From Variovorax sp. (lineage in GTDB: Bacteria > Pseudomonadota > Gammaproteobacteria > Burkholderiales > Burkholderiaceae_C): 64,000 bases of DNA. The notes under the pieces were generated by a model. That model searched no databases, was not told where the DNA came from, and worked only from the letters and a program-made list of their open reading frames with translations. Position numbers and translations under genes: made by a program. Of this stretch, positions 1 to 9,218 are shown one piece after another (the stretch's first letter is position 1; each line of letters opens with the position of its first letter). The stretch lies in contig JANXTS010000033.1 of NCBI GenBank assembly GCA_025352265.1, forward strand, positions 124,001-188,000, written 5' to 3'.

Positions 1-107
1 CCGGTGCCGACACCGACAATTTCGCCTCGGCTCACATAGTCGAGCGCGGCGAAGCCAACTTGCGCTTTCATCTGGTCTTGCGTCAAGGGCGTAGCGGGTG
101 AAGTCAT
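1..107 (-). CDS. rpiA: Ribose-5-phosphate isomerase A, N-terminal fragment
   Basis: Only the first 35 codons are present, read leftward from an ATG at 107 and running off the window. The peptide starts [14 protein letters not shown], continues with an ALDYV helix and ends in VGVGTG. This is the usual N-terminal pattern of RpiA, where GVGTGST forms the phosphate-binding loop. RpiA interconverts ribose-5-phosphate and ribulose-5-phosphate in the cytosolic pentose phosphate pathway. The gene is divergent from pyrD with 57 bp between the start codons. The call rests on the N-terminus alone. Confidence 0.75.
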   Translation of the reverse strand, partial: MTSPATPLTQDQMKAQVGFAALDYVSRGEIVGVGT

Positions 108-164
108 CGCGGAGAATCCAGGGTCATTGAAATCCGGAATTATCCGGTGTTGCCGCTGCTGCCT

Positions 165-1232
165 ATGTCACTCTTCCCACTCTCTTCGCTCTACGGGCTT
201 GCCCGCCCCTTTCTCTTCGGCTTCGACCCCGAACATGCGCACGAGCTCACGCTCGCCACGCTTGCGCGTACACAAAACACACCGCTGGACTGCGCTTATG
301 CGGCACCGCGTGTCGACGATCCGGTGACGTTGGCCGGCCTGACCTTTCCGAATCGCATCGGCCTTGCAGCCGGGCTCGACAAGAACGCACGCTGCATCGA
401 TGCCTTTGCCGCAATGGGCTTCGGCTTCGTCGAGGTCGGCACTGTCACGCCAAAGGCGCAACCGGGCAATGCCAAGCCACGCATGTTCCGCCTGCCGCAG
501 CGAGAAGCGCTGATCAACCGGCTCGGCTTCAACAACGACGGGCTCGACGCCTTCGTCGCCAATGTTCAGCGCGCGCGTTTCCGAAAGCGCAACGCGGCGG
601 CGCCGATGCTGCTGGGCCTGAACATCGGCAAGAACGCCGCGACGCCGATCGAGCGCGCGACCGATGACTACCTGCTGTGTCTCGACGGTGTGTATCCGCA
701 CGCCGACTACGTGGCGATCAACATTTCGAGCCCGAACACCGCCAACTTGCGCTCGCTGCAAAGCGACGCAGCGCTGGATGGGTTGCTGGGCGCCGTGGCA
801 TCCCGCGGCGGCGAGTTGGCGGCGCAGCATGGCAAGCGCGTGCCACTGTTCGTGAAGATCGCGCCGGACCTGGACGCTGCGCAAGTCGGCGTCATCGCCG
901 CGGCATTGCAGCGTCACCAAATGGACGGCGTGATCGCAACCAACACCATGCTCGCGCGCGAGGCAGTCAAGGGTCTGCCGCACGCGGAAGAAGCAGGTGG
1001 ACTTTCAGGAGCGCCAGTCCGCGAGGCGAGCAATCGCGTGATCGGTCAACTGCGCAAGCTGCTGGGCAAGGGCTTTCCGATCATCGGGGCCGGCGGCGTG
1101 CTGAGCGCGGCCGACGCGCGCGAAAAGATTGCAGCCGGTGCGGATGTCGTACAAATCTACACAGGCCTGATCTATCGCGGGCCCGGCTTGGTGCGGGAAG
1201 CTGCTCAGGCGCTGCGCAAGCTCGGCGACTGA
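165..1232 (+). CDS. pyrD: Dihydroorotate dehydrogenase (quinone), class 2
   Basis: Oxidises dihydroorotate to orotate with electron transfer to quinone, the fourth step of pyrimidine synthesis, at the inner membrane. The 355-residue product has the N-terminal helical extension of class 2 enzymes ([12 protein letters not shown], about residues 7-18). FMN-site segments are AAGLDKN (68-74) and NRLGFNND (118-125). NISSPNT (186-192) carries the catalytic serine expected in class 2 enzymes. The C-terminal GAGGV and QIYTGLIY phosphate/FMN motifs are also present. I chose the ATG at 165 because family members begin close to this point; a GTG at 147 would add only six residues. Length is normal. Confidence 0.95.
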   Translation: MSLFPLSSLYGLARPFLFGFDPEHAHELTLATLARTQNTPLDCAYAAPRVDDPVTLAGLTFPNRIGLAAGLDKNARCIDAFAAMGFGFVEVGTVTPKAQPGNAKPRMFRLPQREALINRLGFNNDGLDAFVANVQRARFRKRNAAAPMLLGLNIGKNAATPIERATDDYLLCLDGVYPHADYVAINISSPNTANLRSLQSDAALDGLLGAVASRGGELAAQHGKRVPLFVKIAPDLDAAQVGVIAAALQRHQMDGVIATNTMLAREAVKGLPHAEEAGGLSGAPVREASNRVIGQLRKLLGKGFPIIGAGGVLSAADAREKIAAGADVVQIYTGLIYRGPGLVREAAQALRKLGD

Positions 1233-1255
1233 GCGCCCACGACATCAAGCTCAGT

Positions 1256-1552
1256 TCAGCGGCGACCGAGCAACAGACCCACCAACACGCCGACCGCGAG
1301 CGCAGCGCCTGCGATTTGCCAAGGTTCGTCGTGCGCATAGATGTTGGCGCTGTCTGCAGCTTCGCGTGCCTTCTTGGCAGCGATGCGAGCTTTTTCTGCG
1401 GTCAGTTCTTTGGCAATGGCGATCTTGGCGTCGACGCGCTGGCGCAAGGCCTTGATGTGCGGCACCGAGTCGAGGTCCTTGCTGGCGAGAACGCCTCGCA
1501 CGTCTTCAACGACCGCATCGGCGGCTGCTTCGAGATTGCTGGTAGCACTCAT
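1256..1552 (-). CDS. DUF883 family (ElaB/YqjD-like) membrane-anchored protein
   Basis: A 98-residue protein with a long charged helical body rich in Ala, Lys and Glu (about residues 5-70, coiled-coil-like, including TAEKARIAAKKAREAAD). It ends in one hydrophobic segment (IAGAALAVGVLVGLLL, about 80-95) and a GRR tail. This is the layout of the DUF883/ElaB-YqjD family, small C-tail-anchored inner-membrane proteins that in E. coli bind ribosomes and appear in stationary phase. A ribosome role here is inference. The start is the ATG at 1552. It faces pyrD tail to tail across 23 bp. Confidence 0.85.
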   Translation of the reverse strand: MSATSNLEAAADAVVEDVRGVLASKDLDSVPHIKALRQRVDAKIAIAKELTAEKARIAAKKAREAADSANIYAHDEPWQIAGAALAVGVLVGLLLGRR

Positions 1553-1625
1553 TGAAATGTTCCCTCCGTGGATTGACGCCGGCACTGTGCCGGCGACTTT
1601 GACACGCCAGCGAATGGCGTACCGC

Positions 1626-2744
1626 TCATGGTACAGCCGGCAAAGGGCCACCGAGCAGTCCGGCGACATGTGCACCAATCGCCAGGCTGCTCGTGAGGCC
1701 TGGCGACTCGATGCCGAACAGGTTGACCAGCCCCGGGACACCGTGATCGGCCGGACCGGAAATAACGAAGTCCTTCGCCGGCTCCCCTGGGCCGGACAGC
1801 TTGGGGCGCATGCCGGCATAACCCGGCAGCAAGGCGCCGTCGCGCAACGCGGGCCAATAGCGTCGGACTTCGGCGTAAAAGGCGTCACCCCGTGCCGGAT
1901 CGACCACCAGATCGTCGGGCGACGACACCCATTGAACATCGGGGCCGAACTTGGCCTGACCGCCGAGGTCGATCGTGAGGTGCACGCCGAGACCGCCGAC
2001 TTCAGGGACTGGATAGATCAAACGGCTGAATGGCGCGCGGCCCGCGAGGGTGAAATAGTTGCCCTTCGCGAAATGCTCAGTCGGTATTGAGTCTGCAGGC
2101 AATCCGGCAAAGCGTCTGGCAAGCTTTGGGGCGGCCAGTCCTGCAGCATTGACGACGCTGTTGCATCGCACCCAGGTGCCGTCTTCCAGCTGTAGTTCGA
2201 TCGCGTTGTAGGCGCAATTTGCGGCCCATACCGGTGACTTGACCGCGAGCACACCTCCCGCGTTTTCCAGGTCGCCCTGATAGCTCAGCATCAGCGCGTG
2301 ACTGTCGATGATGCCGGTGCTGGGCGAGTGCAGCGCTGCGAGGCAGTCGAGCTCCGGCTCCATGGCGCGCGCTTCGTCGCCGGTCAGCAGCACCATGTCG
2401 AGCACGCCGTTACTCAGCGCCTTGACTCGAATGGCATCGAGTTCTTCAATCTGCGCCGGGGTCGTTGCCACGATCAACTTCCCGCAGCGCCGATGCGGCA
2501 CGCCGCGCTCTCCCGCATAGGCGTACAACGCCGCGTTGCCAGCGACACACAGCGTCGCTTTCAACGAGTCTCGCAGGTAGTAAATACCGGCATGGATGAC
2601 TTCGCTGTTGCGGGAGCTGGTGCCGGTGCCGATGGCGCTCTCCGCCTCCAGCACTACGACCTCGTGCCCTCGCAATGCGAGTGCGCGCGCAATTGCCATG
2701 CCAACAACGCCGGCGCCGATGACGGCGCAATCGATGGTCTCCAT
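1626..2744 (-). CDS. FAD-dependent L-2-hydroxyglutarate oxidase/dehydrogenase-like protein
   Basis: A 372-residue DAO-family flavoprotein. The N-terminus has the dinucleotide-binding GAGVVG at residues 10-15 followed by the acidic strand end VVVLEAE. The segment [15 protein letters not shown] (42-56) is highly typical of the L2HGDH/LhgO group, which oxidises L-2-hydroxyglutarate to 2-oxoglutarate with electrons passed to the quinone pool or oxygen. The C-terminal [14 protein letters not shown] segment is the second FAD contact. Length is a little short of LhgO but full for related bacterial proteins. The upstream region runs straight into the left end of the integrative element. Substrate is inferred from family resemblance. 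Confidence 0.8.
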   Translation of the reverse strand: METIDCAVIGAGVVGMAIARALALRGHEVVVLEAESAIGTGTSSRNSEVIHAGIYYLRDSLKATLCVAGNAALYAYAGERGVPHRRCGKLIVATTPAQIEELDAIRVKALSNGVLDMVLLTGDEARAMEPELDCLAALHSPSTGIIDSHALMLSYQGDLENAGGVLAVKSPVWAANCAYNAIELQLEDGTWVRCNSVVNAAGLAAPKLARRFAGLPADSIPTEHFAKGNYFTLAGRAPFSRLIYPVPEVGGLGVHLTIDLGGQAKFGPDVQWVSSPDDLVVDPARGDAFYAEVRRYWPALRDGALLPGYAGMRPKLSGPGEPAKDFVISGPADHGVPGLVNLFGIESPGLTSSLAIGAHVAGLLGGPLPAVP

Positions 2745-2913
2745 GGCACGAGCTTAGCGGTTATACGCGGACTGCTCGAAATGCACCCGGTCGGTACGGT
2801 CGGACTGGCACAAACGAGCGAAAGCTTGGCGCAAGCAGCCAAGAAACGACCCGATTTCGACGTGCGGCCGTGCCGACGCGAGAAGGCATCTAGCTGGTAC
2901 GACTGAAGGAATT

Positions 2914-2926
2914 GGCGGTCCAGGTT
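2914..2926 (+). repeat. attL-like core, copy of tRNA-Val 3' segment
   Basis: The 13 bases GGCGGTCCAGGTT are identical to 17135-17147, inside the 3' half of the tRNA-Val gene, and in the same orientation. Tyrosine integrases that use tRNA genes leave such a copy at the far end of the element. The two sequences diverge outside the core, although TCC-AAC versus TTCGAAC suggests slightly longer degenerate similarity. Confidence 0.65.
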
Positions 2927-2982
2927 CCAACAAAGACGCTGATCCCCCTGTTAACGCTAGCGACGCCTCTTTTTATTTAGCA

Positions 2983-3006
2983 TTTGTACCCCCGTTTGTA
3001 CCCCCG
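2983..3006 (+). repeat. Two tandem 12-bp repeats, probable integrase arm sites
   Basis: TTTGTACCCCCG occurs twice in perfect tandem (2983-2994, 2995-3006), followed by a weaker ATACCCCCG near 3018-3026. The same 11-mer TTTGTACCCCC recurs at 17005-17015 near the other end, with inverted GGGGGTAC at 16901-16908 directly before the integrase start codon. Short repeats inside both attachment sites are the usual form of integrase arm-binding sites. Nothing else recognisable lies in the otherwise gene-free stretch 2745-3338. Confidence 0.6.
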
Positions 3007-3338
3007 CGTTGGGTCAGATACCCCCGAGGATTCGGCGTGCCGCCCATCTTGGCAAACCTACACAGCCAGGCGGCAGCGAAATTTTTTTGGGTCGACCTGT
3101 GCGGTGAATGGAAACGCCCAAGGAGTAGCCACGATCGGCTGAGAAGCCCAGTGAGCTCCGCGCGCGCCACATTGTGGGTTAGCGATATTTTGCGGCTCGC
3201 AAGTCGGTTTTCGCGCCCTCCGCGCCAGAGATCGAACACCCCCCTCCCGCGCTTGTCTGCTGCATGAAGGCACGGGCTGCGGAGTTCTATCCGCCCGAAG
3301 GTCGGCCTACAACTTCTGGGCGGTCGGACGCAGTGCTT

Positions 3339-4367
3339 CTAAGCAAGAGAGTGTCGCGGCAGACTGATGGTGAAGATACAGCCGGTTCCCGGCACGTCAC
3401 GCACGCTTAGGGTTCCAAGATCCGCTTCAACGCTTTGCCGGGCTATGGACAGACCCAACCCCAAACCAGCATTTGCGTTACCGCTGTGCTTGAAGGGAAC
3501 GAACATATCCTGAACTCCATGTGCAGGCAGCCCGCCACAATGGTCTTCGATATCGATGAGAACAAACTCCCCGAAGGCATGCGCGTTCAAAGTCACGGCT
3601 GAATTTGCATGGGTGAACTTGAAAGCGTTCTGCAGCAAGTTTGCCAACGCAGCGTGCAAAAGCTCGCGATTCGCGTTGATCGCCAGCAGTGGGTCCACGT
3701 CGCACACTTCAAAAAGCCGACCTAGCGAATCGGCACTGAATCGGCCCGCGATCGCAGCCTCTGTAATAAACGAAGCCACCGAAAACGTTTCACGTTCATG
3801 CGGCAGTTCGCCACGCACTTCGACGAGGGCGCCACCGATCAGGAGGCTCAACGCCTCAAGGCTGCGAGACAGGACCGCACCCGTGGCGCCCCTGACTGTC
3901 ATGTTGCCTAGATCGAGCGCGCGGAACGCAAGGGTGGCCGTTCCTAATGAATTTCGGAGCTCGTGAACCAGGAAGCCCAGCCTCTGTTTTTCGCCGGCAA
4001 TTTGATGCACGGAAATTTGTAAGTCACGCTGAAAGCTGAATTCCGCAACTGCATCGGCGATGGCGTTGTCGAGGCATCGATTCAGGGTGCGGAACTGATC
4101 AACGGTGAATGGCGCGTCGCGCTCGAAAGCCAGATCAGTGATTGCCTGACACACGTCGCCATAGTCGTGAACCACCTGGTCTACGGTGTAGCCAAGGTCC
4201 AAAAGCGCCTTGCCGTGTGCTGTGGCGCTTACGCCAATTTCCGACAAGGCCAAAGAATCCCCGCCCGAAGACCCTGAGATTTTGGCGCTCGCATCGCGGT
4301 CGCTATCTGTCTCGGCGACAAGCGTTCGGACCAGTTGATCCAAGAACATCGACACGCCTTGCACCAA
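3339..4367 (-). CDS. Sensor histidine kinase without membrane segments
   Basis: From the TTG at 4367 the product is 342 residues. An N-terminal helical sensory region (about 1-115) resembles the RsbR/GAF-less inputs of soil bacteria. A HisKA-like helix has the phosphoacceptor in VHELRNSLG (His135). The HATPase domain has N box LLQNAFKF (Asn247), G1 DHCGG (275-279) and G2 GLGLGLS (301-307). No transmembrane segment is visible, so it should be cytoplasmic. The frame stays open upstream to a TAG at 4479-4481, and that extension (RDELIARC, then KVAQR, EEHLVQG) looks like real family N-terminus but has no ATG, GTG or TTG. The true start is therefore unresolved and a frameshift is possible. No response regulator lies nearby. 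Confidence 0.75.
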   Translation of the reverse strand: MVQGVSMFLDQLVRTLVAETDSDRDASAKISGSSGGDSLALSEIGVSATAHGKALLDLGYTVDQVVHDYGDVCQAITDLAFERDAPFTVDQFRTLNRCLDNAIADAVAEFSFQRDLQISVHQIAGEKQRLGFLVHELRNSLGTATLAFRALDLGNMTVRGATGAVLSRSLEALSLLIGGALVEVRGELPHERETFSVASFITEAAIAGRFSADSLGRLFEVCDVDPLLAINANRELLHAALANLLQNAFKFTHANSAVTLNAHAFGEFVLIDIEDHCGGLPAHGVQDMFVPFKHSGNANAGLGLGLSIARQSVEADLGTLSVRDVPGTGCIFTISLPRHSLA

Positions 4368-4434
4368 ATGCTCTTCGGACGCCGCGCGGTAAGGCCGCTG
4401 TGCAACTTTGAATTTGCACCGGGCAATTAACTCA

Positions 4435-4617
4435 TCACGGTTGTTGACGAGAAAACGATGCGTAAGAAACTTTCTTGCCTAACGGCAGATTAATTAACGC
4501 GCTTTCGTTGCTCCTGCTTAAGAGTTTGCAGCGCTCACACTGAGTCGAAATCTTGTCCCATCGGCAAAGCTCGCACTGGTGTATATTGAATAATTTGGTG
4601 TCTACGTAGGACGACAT
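4435..4617 (-). CDS. Small hypothetical protein with two CxxC pairs
   Basis: A 60-residue open frame from an ATG at 4617. It contains CELC (15-18) and CERC (27-30), eight residues apart, a layout that could bind zinc. Its stop lies inside the upstream extension of the histidine kinase frame, one base out of phase. It may be a separate small protein translationally coupled to the kinase, or the true N-terminus of the kinase cut off by a frameshift. I do not recognise a family. Confidence 0.35.
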   Translation of the reverse strand: MSSYVDTKLFNIHQCELCRWDKISTQCERCKLLSRSNESALINLPLGKKVSYASFSRQQP

Positions 4618-5063
4618 CTTGCAGACCTGTCATCCCGCTGCAATGAGGATATTGCGGTGCGGCTCAGTAAAAGGACGCAGTCTGTAGAGCGCTTAAATTT
4701 ACTTTCAGTTCAAACGCCATCGCCTACCTGAGCCGACTTTCGCATCAAAACCACATTTGCTTCGCGAACGCGCAAACCTAGGCTGGATGCGCCTTTGCGC
4801 CCGATCGGGTCGTACCGCAAATGGCCAAATGACACATTTACTGCGCAAAAGTGACAGATTTGCGTAGGGCGACGGCATCAGATTTCTTTTGCGTGCTTAA
4901 TCGAGGTTAGCCTCGAGGTCTGATCAGAAGCGGCAAAAGTGCGAGCTACCGCCTCCCAATGACGGTCAGTTCACTCCCGTCTCAGTCCGCACCCCCTGGT
5001 CCGAATCGCCGTGTTTATTAATTGACGCGGCATGAGTAAAAACGTTTACGCTAAAGGCACTGA
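4618..5063. other. AT-richer non-coding stretch before the secretion operon
   Basis: No convincing gene. The stretch is more AT-rich than its surroundings. It holds two small inverted repeats about 200 bp upstream of tpsB: AAATG-ACA-CATTT at 4827-4839, and CGCAAA (4844-4849) with TTTGCG (4859-4864) around a 9-base spacer. These are candidate regulator sites for the tpsB promoter or the divergent small ORF and kinase. A TAAAGG ribosome-binding site stands 7 bases before the GTG start of tpsB. Confidence 0.4.
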
Positions 5064-6734
5064 GTGATCAAAAATAAATTGTTGCCTTTCGCACTCTTGG
5101 CTTTGAGTCAGAGCGTGCTTGCCCAGCAACTTCCCAGTGCCGGGGGCCAGATTCAGCAAATTCCTCCTGCGCCAATTCCGCAAAAGGGGGCGCCGACCAT
5201 CCGCATCGAGCCCAGTGTAGCGCCGGCAACCCAGGCCTCAGACGCGGTAAAGATCGTCGTCAACACCTTGCAAATTACGGGCGCGCACGTCTATTCCGAA
5301 GCGGAGCTGGTGGCGCTGACCAATTTCAAGCCCGGCAGCGAATTGTCGCTTGGCGACTTGCGCGGCATGGCCCTGAAAATTACCGAGCGTTATCGCAGCG
5401 AAGGCTACTTTGTGGCGCAGGCTTATTTGCCCGCCCAGGACATCAAGGACGGCGCGGTCACGATTGCCGTCACCGAGGGCCAATACGGCAAGGTTGTCGT
5501 GCGCAACCAGAGCCATCTGTCCGATGCGCTTGTCCAAAGCCGGCTCAAAGGCATCAACGGCGGCGACACCGTCGCCATTGCGCCGCTTGAGAGGCGGCTG
5601 CTGCTGCTGTCCGACATCCCTGGCGTGAACGTCACGTCGATCCTGGCGCCCGGTGCTTCCGCCGGCGAGTCCGATCTGGTGGTCGATGTCACGCCCGGAC
5701 AGCGTGTCACGGGCAGCATCGATGCCGACAACGCCGGCAACCGCTACACCGGCGAGTACCGCGTCGGCGCCACGGTGAACCTGAACAACCCGGCGGGCTT
5801 GGGCGATGTGGCCGCCTTGCGCGTGTTGACCTCAGGCGCGGGCTTGAACTATGCCCGGGCGTCTTACCAGATGCCGTTCGGGCAGGCGACGGCCGGCGTG
5901 GCTTACAGCTGGCTCGCGTACAGGCTGGGTCGGGAATTCGCGTCCACCGGGGCCACCGGCACGGCCAACATCGCCAGTATCTTCGGCAGCTATCCCGTCA
6001 TCCGCTCGCGCAACACCAATCTGTACGCCGGTCTTGCCTTTGACGCCAAGACGTTTCAGGACAAAAACCCGACCGACCTGACCCTGCCGATTGCCCACAA
6101 GACGGCGCAAGTGTTTACCCCCAGCCTGCGCGGCGACCACCGGGACAGTCTGGGTGGCGGCGGTTTGAGTACCTATGCGCTCGCATGGTCAACCGGGAAC
6201 ATCAACCTTCAAACGCCTGAACTACAGGCGCGCTTCGCGCCGGTGCAAAGCGCCGGCCACTTCAACAAGCTGGCATTCAGCGCCACGCGGCTGCAGAGCG
6301 TGACCGATAACGTTTCGATCTACGCCGGCATCAACGGGCAGGCAGCCTCGAAAAACCTGGATGTCTCGGAAAAGATGGAACTCGGCGGCATGTATGGCGT
6401 GCGGGCCTATCCAGAAGGCGAAGCCTATGCGGACCAGGGATATGTGATGACGCTGGAAGCCCGATTGCAGCTGCCGAAGTTTTCCGAACGACAGCTGGGT
6501 CAGGTCCAGTTGATCGGCTTTGTCGACACCGGCCGAGCGACCCTCAACAAGAGCCCATGGACGCCCGGTGTCAACCGCAGGACCCTGAGCGGTGCCGGCG
6601 TCGGACTCAACTGGTCGGACATTAACAACTTCATGGTGAGAGCGTTCTATGCCCGCAAGCTGGGCAATGAAGCGGCAATTTCGGCCCCTGACAGATCGGG
6701 CCGGTTCTGGATACAGGCCGTCAAATATTTTTGA
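5064..6734 (+). CDS. TpsB outer-membrane transporter (ShlB/FhaC/HecB family)
   Basis: Outer-membrane partner of a two-partner secretion system. It moves its TpsA substrate across the outer membrane. The 556 residues begin with a signal peptide (LLPFALLALSQSVLAQ, cleavage near residue 21). A proline-rich linker follows, then a POTRA domain near residues 68-145 (LQITGAHVYSEAELVALT through AQAYLPAQDIKDGAVTI), and then a long beta-barrel ending in VKYF with C-terminal Phe, the outer-membrane assembly signal. Length matches the family. The GTG start at 5064 is chosen for the TAAAGG site before it and the signal peptide directly after. It is followed 77 bp later by its likely substrate gene. Confidence 0.92.
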   Translation: MIKNKLLPFALLALSQSVLAQQLPSAGGQIQQIPPAPIPQKGAPTIRIEPSVAPATQASDAVKIVVNTLQITGAHVYSEAELVALTNFKPGSELSLGDLRGMALKITERYRSEGYFVAQAYLPAQDIKDGAVTIAVTEGQYGKVVVRNQSHLSDALVQSRLKGINGGDTVAIAPLERRLLLLSDIPGVNVTSILAPGASAGESDLVVDVTPGQRVTGSIDADNAGNRYTGEYRVGATVNLNNPAGLGDVAALRVLTSGAGLNYARASYQMPFGQATAGVAYSWLAYRLGREFASTGATGTANIASIFGSYPVIRSRNTNLYAGLAFDAKTFQDKNPTDLTLPIAHKTAQVFTPSLRGDHRDSLGGGGLSTYALAWSTGNINLQTPELQARFAPVQSAGHFNKLAFSATRLQSVTDNVSIYAGINGQAASKNLDVSEKMELGGMYGVRAYPEGEAYADQGYVMTLEARLQLPKFSERQLGQVQLIGFVDTGRATLNKSPWTPGVNRRTLSGAGVGLNWSDINNFMVRAFYARKLGNEAAISAPDRSGRFWIQAVKYF

Positions 6735-6811
6735 GTTCGTCTTGAGCAGCTCGCCTGCCATGACGTCGCACTGACCGAGTCCGCATTTTTGAAGAGCACG
6801 CGAAAGACCCC

Positions 6812-9166
6812 ATGAACCTAATTCACCGATCCATCTGGAATGACCAGACCGGCACCTTTGTTGCCGTAGCCGAAAGCACCCGAAGCGCCGGCAAGAAGAC
6901 GTCGTCCTGCAGGACGGCCGCCGGCGGTCGCGCCAGTTTTCGGCTGAAGACGCTGGCCGTCTTCCTGATGATGGCTTGTGGAGCGAACGTTCACGCCCAG
7001 CCCAACGGCGCTGTGGTGTCTGCAGGTGGCGCCAGCATTGGCGGCACGCCGGGCAACATGCTGATTACCCAGACCACGCAGAACGTGGCGATCAACTGGC
7101 AAAGCTTTGGCATAAAGGCCGGTGAGTCTGTGCGGTTCGTGCAGCCCACTAGCAGCTCGGTGGCGCTGAACCGGGTCGTTGGCGCTGATCCTTCAAACAT
7201 TCTGGGCAGCCTGTCCTCCAACGGCAAGGTGTTTCTTGTCAACCCCAACGGGATCCTGTTCGGCAAGAGTGCGTCGGTAAATGTGGGCGGCCTGGTGGCC
7301 TCTACCCTGGCCCTCACCGATGCCGATTTCATGGCAAACAACTACAAGTTTTCCGGTGCGGGAGCGGGCACGGTCGTGAACCAGGGGACGATCAGCGCCG
7401 CCGACGGCGGCTATGTGGCCCTGTTGGGTGCGAGCGTCAGCAACCAAGGCGTCATTGCGGCCAACCTGGGCAAGGTGGCCCTGGCCGCAGGCAACGCCAT
7501 CACGCTGGACGTGGCTGGCGACAAGCTGTTGAACGTCACCGTCGACCAAGCTGCGGTCAACGCGCTGGTTGAAAACGGCGGAATGATCCGAGCCGACGGC
7601 GGGCAAGTGCTGCTGACCACGCAGGCGGCGGGCAGCCTGCTTTCCAATGCCGTCAACAACACCGGGGTGATTCAGGCGCAGACGCTTGAGAACGTCAAGG
7701 GCTCGATCAAGCTTCTAGGCGGCATGGGAGTCGGAACCGTGAACGTGGGCGGCACGCTGGACGCGAGTGCGCCCAATGGCGGCAACGGCGGGTTCATCGA
7801 GACGTCGGCTGCAAACGTGAAAATCGCAAGCGACGCCAAGACGACCACCTCCGCCCCCAGGGGACTGACCGGCAATTGGTTGATCGACCCGCAGGACTTC
7901 ACCATCGGTGGTAACGCCACGGACAACATCTCTGGCGCAACCCTTTCTGCGCTGCTGGTCACGAACAGCGTCACCATCAGCACCGACACCGGGGCCAATG
8001 CGACGGTAGCCGGCGCTCCGGCAGTGACAAGTCTGCATACCGCAGCGCCCGGCAACGGCGATATCAATGTCAATCAGGCCGTCAGTTGGACGGCAAGCTC
8101 AAACCCGACGACCCTGACATTGAACGCCTCGCGGGACGTGAACGTGAATGCGGCAATTACCGCGACCAACGGAAACTTTGCGACGTGCTGCGGGCGGGAT
8201 GTTAATGTGAGAGCGCCCATCACAACGGTCAACGGAAGCGTTCTGCTGAGCGCTGGACACAATGTCAACATGGCTGCCGCCCTGACGACGACGGATGGCA
8301 ATATCGCCATGTGTGCGGCGAACGATATCAATATCAGCGCGAAAATCACTTTGACCAGGGGCACGAGTATTCCCGAGCAAAGCCTTGGTCTGCCTCTCGG
8401 CTTGTTTCTCAACGCCGGCTACGGCGGCACCGGACCGGGCATTGCCGGCGGGACCGTGTTTTTTGCTCCTCTCACTCCCCCTGTGACCGTCACGGGGCCG
8501 AATGCGCCCGTCACCGTCAACTACAACCCGGTTTCGTACACCACGCCGACAGACTATTCGGGCAACTTCATCCTGACCGGAGGGTCCGCACTGACTCAAC
8601 ACATGCTCGTATTCGCGGCAGGGGGCGACAAGACCTACGATGGCGCAACCGCGACAGCCCTTTCATCATTGAAGGGAAACCCTGCCGGCGTCACACTGAT
8701 TGCCAGCTCAGGCAGCGCGGCCAATTTCGATACCCCGGATCCAGGAACGGGAAAGAGCGTTACCTTCGTAGGCTATAGCCTTGGCGGTGTCGACGCCGGA
8801 AGATATGCGCTGGCTGTTCCCTGCTGCGGGCCCGTGGGGGCGAAAACAACCGCAAGCATCACGCAACCGGCGGCTGTAGTTCCTACGCCAGCCGGGGCGC
8901 AGCAGCCACAGGTCGCAGTTCCGCCGGTCACAACCCGGGTGTTCCCGCAACTTCTCTTGGCCGCCCTCCCAACGCCCCCCATGCGGGGCAACGCGCCGCC
9001 GGCCTTGTCCTTGGTCGTGATGGCTCCAGCCGACCTGGCGCCCAATGTCTTGCAAGTGGTCGCGCCGCCAGAGCAGAATGTCGGCGTTCCTGCTGTCGAT
9101 ACCGTCGAGACGCCGCGAGCGCGCTACGTTGCGCCCCGCCATCCGCGCAAACAGGATCGCCACTGA
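6812..9166 (+). CDS. TpsA exoprotein with filamentous hemagglutinin TPS domain
   Basis: Secreted beta-helical protein exported by the TpsB encoded upstream. The 784 residues start with an extended signal peptide region (MNLIHRSIWN, VAVAES), then a hydrophobic core ending ANVHAQ near residue 64. The TPS domain (about 66-200) has NWQSFGI and NPNGILFG. Glycine-rich beta-helix follows. Four 21-residue units start near residue 441 (RDVNV, RDVNV, HNVNM, NDINI). A YDG-like module lies near residues 600-665 (KTYDGATATAL). The tail is proline-rich and ends in basic residues. TpsA proteins are often several times longer. Three Cys pairs or singles (TCCG, MCAA, PCCG) are unusual for secreted adhesins. 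Confidence 0.88.
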   Translation: MNLIHRSIWNDQTGTFVAVAESTRSAGKKTSSCRTAAGGRASFRLKTLAVFLMMACGANVHAQPNGAVVSAGGASIGGTPGNMLITQTTQNVAINWQSFGIKAGESVRFVQPTSSSVALNRVVGADPSNILGSLSSNGKVFLVNPNGILFGKSASVNVGGLVASTLALTDADFMANNYKFSGAGAGTVVNQGTISAADGGYVALLGASVSNQGVIAANLGKVALAAGNAITLDVAGDKLLNVTVDQAAVNALVENGGMIRADGGQVLLTTQAAGSLLSNAVNNTGVIQAQTLENVKGSIKLLGGMGVGTVNVGGTLDASAPNGGNGGFIETSAANVKIASDAKTTTSAPRGLTGNWLIDPQDFTIGGNATDNISGATLSALLVTNSVTISTDTGANATVAGAPAVTSLHTAAPGNGDINVNQAVSWTASSNPTTLTLNASRDVNVNAAITATNGNFATCCGRDVNVRAPITTVNGSVLLSAGHNVNMAAALTTTDGNIAMCAANDINISAKITLTRGTSIPEQSLGLPLGLFLNAGYGGTGPGIAGGTVFFAPLTPPVTVTGPNAPVTVNYNPVSYTTPTDYSGNFILTGGSALTQHMLVFAAGGDKTYDGATATALSSLKGNPAGVTLIASSGSAANFDTPDPGTGKSVTFVGYSLGGVDAGRYALAVPCCGPVGAKTTASITQPAAVVPTPAGAQQPQVAVPPVTTRVFPQLLLAALPTPPMRGNAPPALSLVVMAPADLAPNVLQVVAPPEQNVGVPAVDTVETPRARYVAPRHPRKQDRH

Positions 9167-9218
9167 GAATCGCCAACGGGTTTTGCCGTATATCAAATGC
9201 GCTGTTCCGACTGACCAT

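Noticed and set aside
168..983. Minus-strand open frame opposite pyrD
   Set aside because: Shadow of pyrD; rich in Arg, His and Val without recognisable motifs.
3037..3267. Short open frames on both strands inside the left element end
   Set aside because: Composition is not protein-like, no ribosome-binding site, and the region holds the attachment-site repeats.
3324..3334. TGGGCGGTC match to the tRNA-Val acceptor end as an alternative left boundary
   Set aside because: Only 9-10 bases match, and unlike the copy at 2914 it lies on the far side of the TTTGTACCCCC repeats, so the order is wrong for an attachment site.
5022..5050. TTGACG ... TTTACG as the tpsB promoter
   Set aside because: A start of transcription here would leave almost no leader before the GTG at 5064 and the -10 match is poor.
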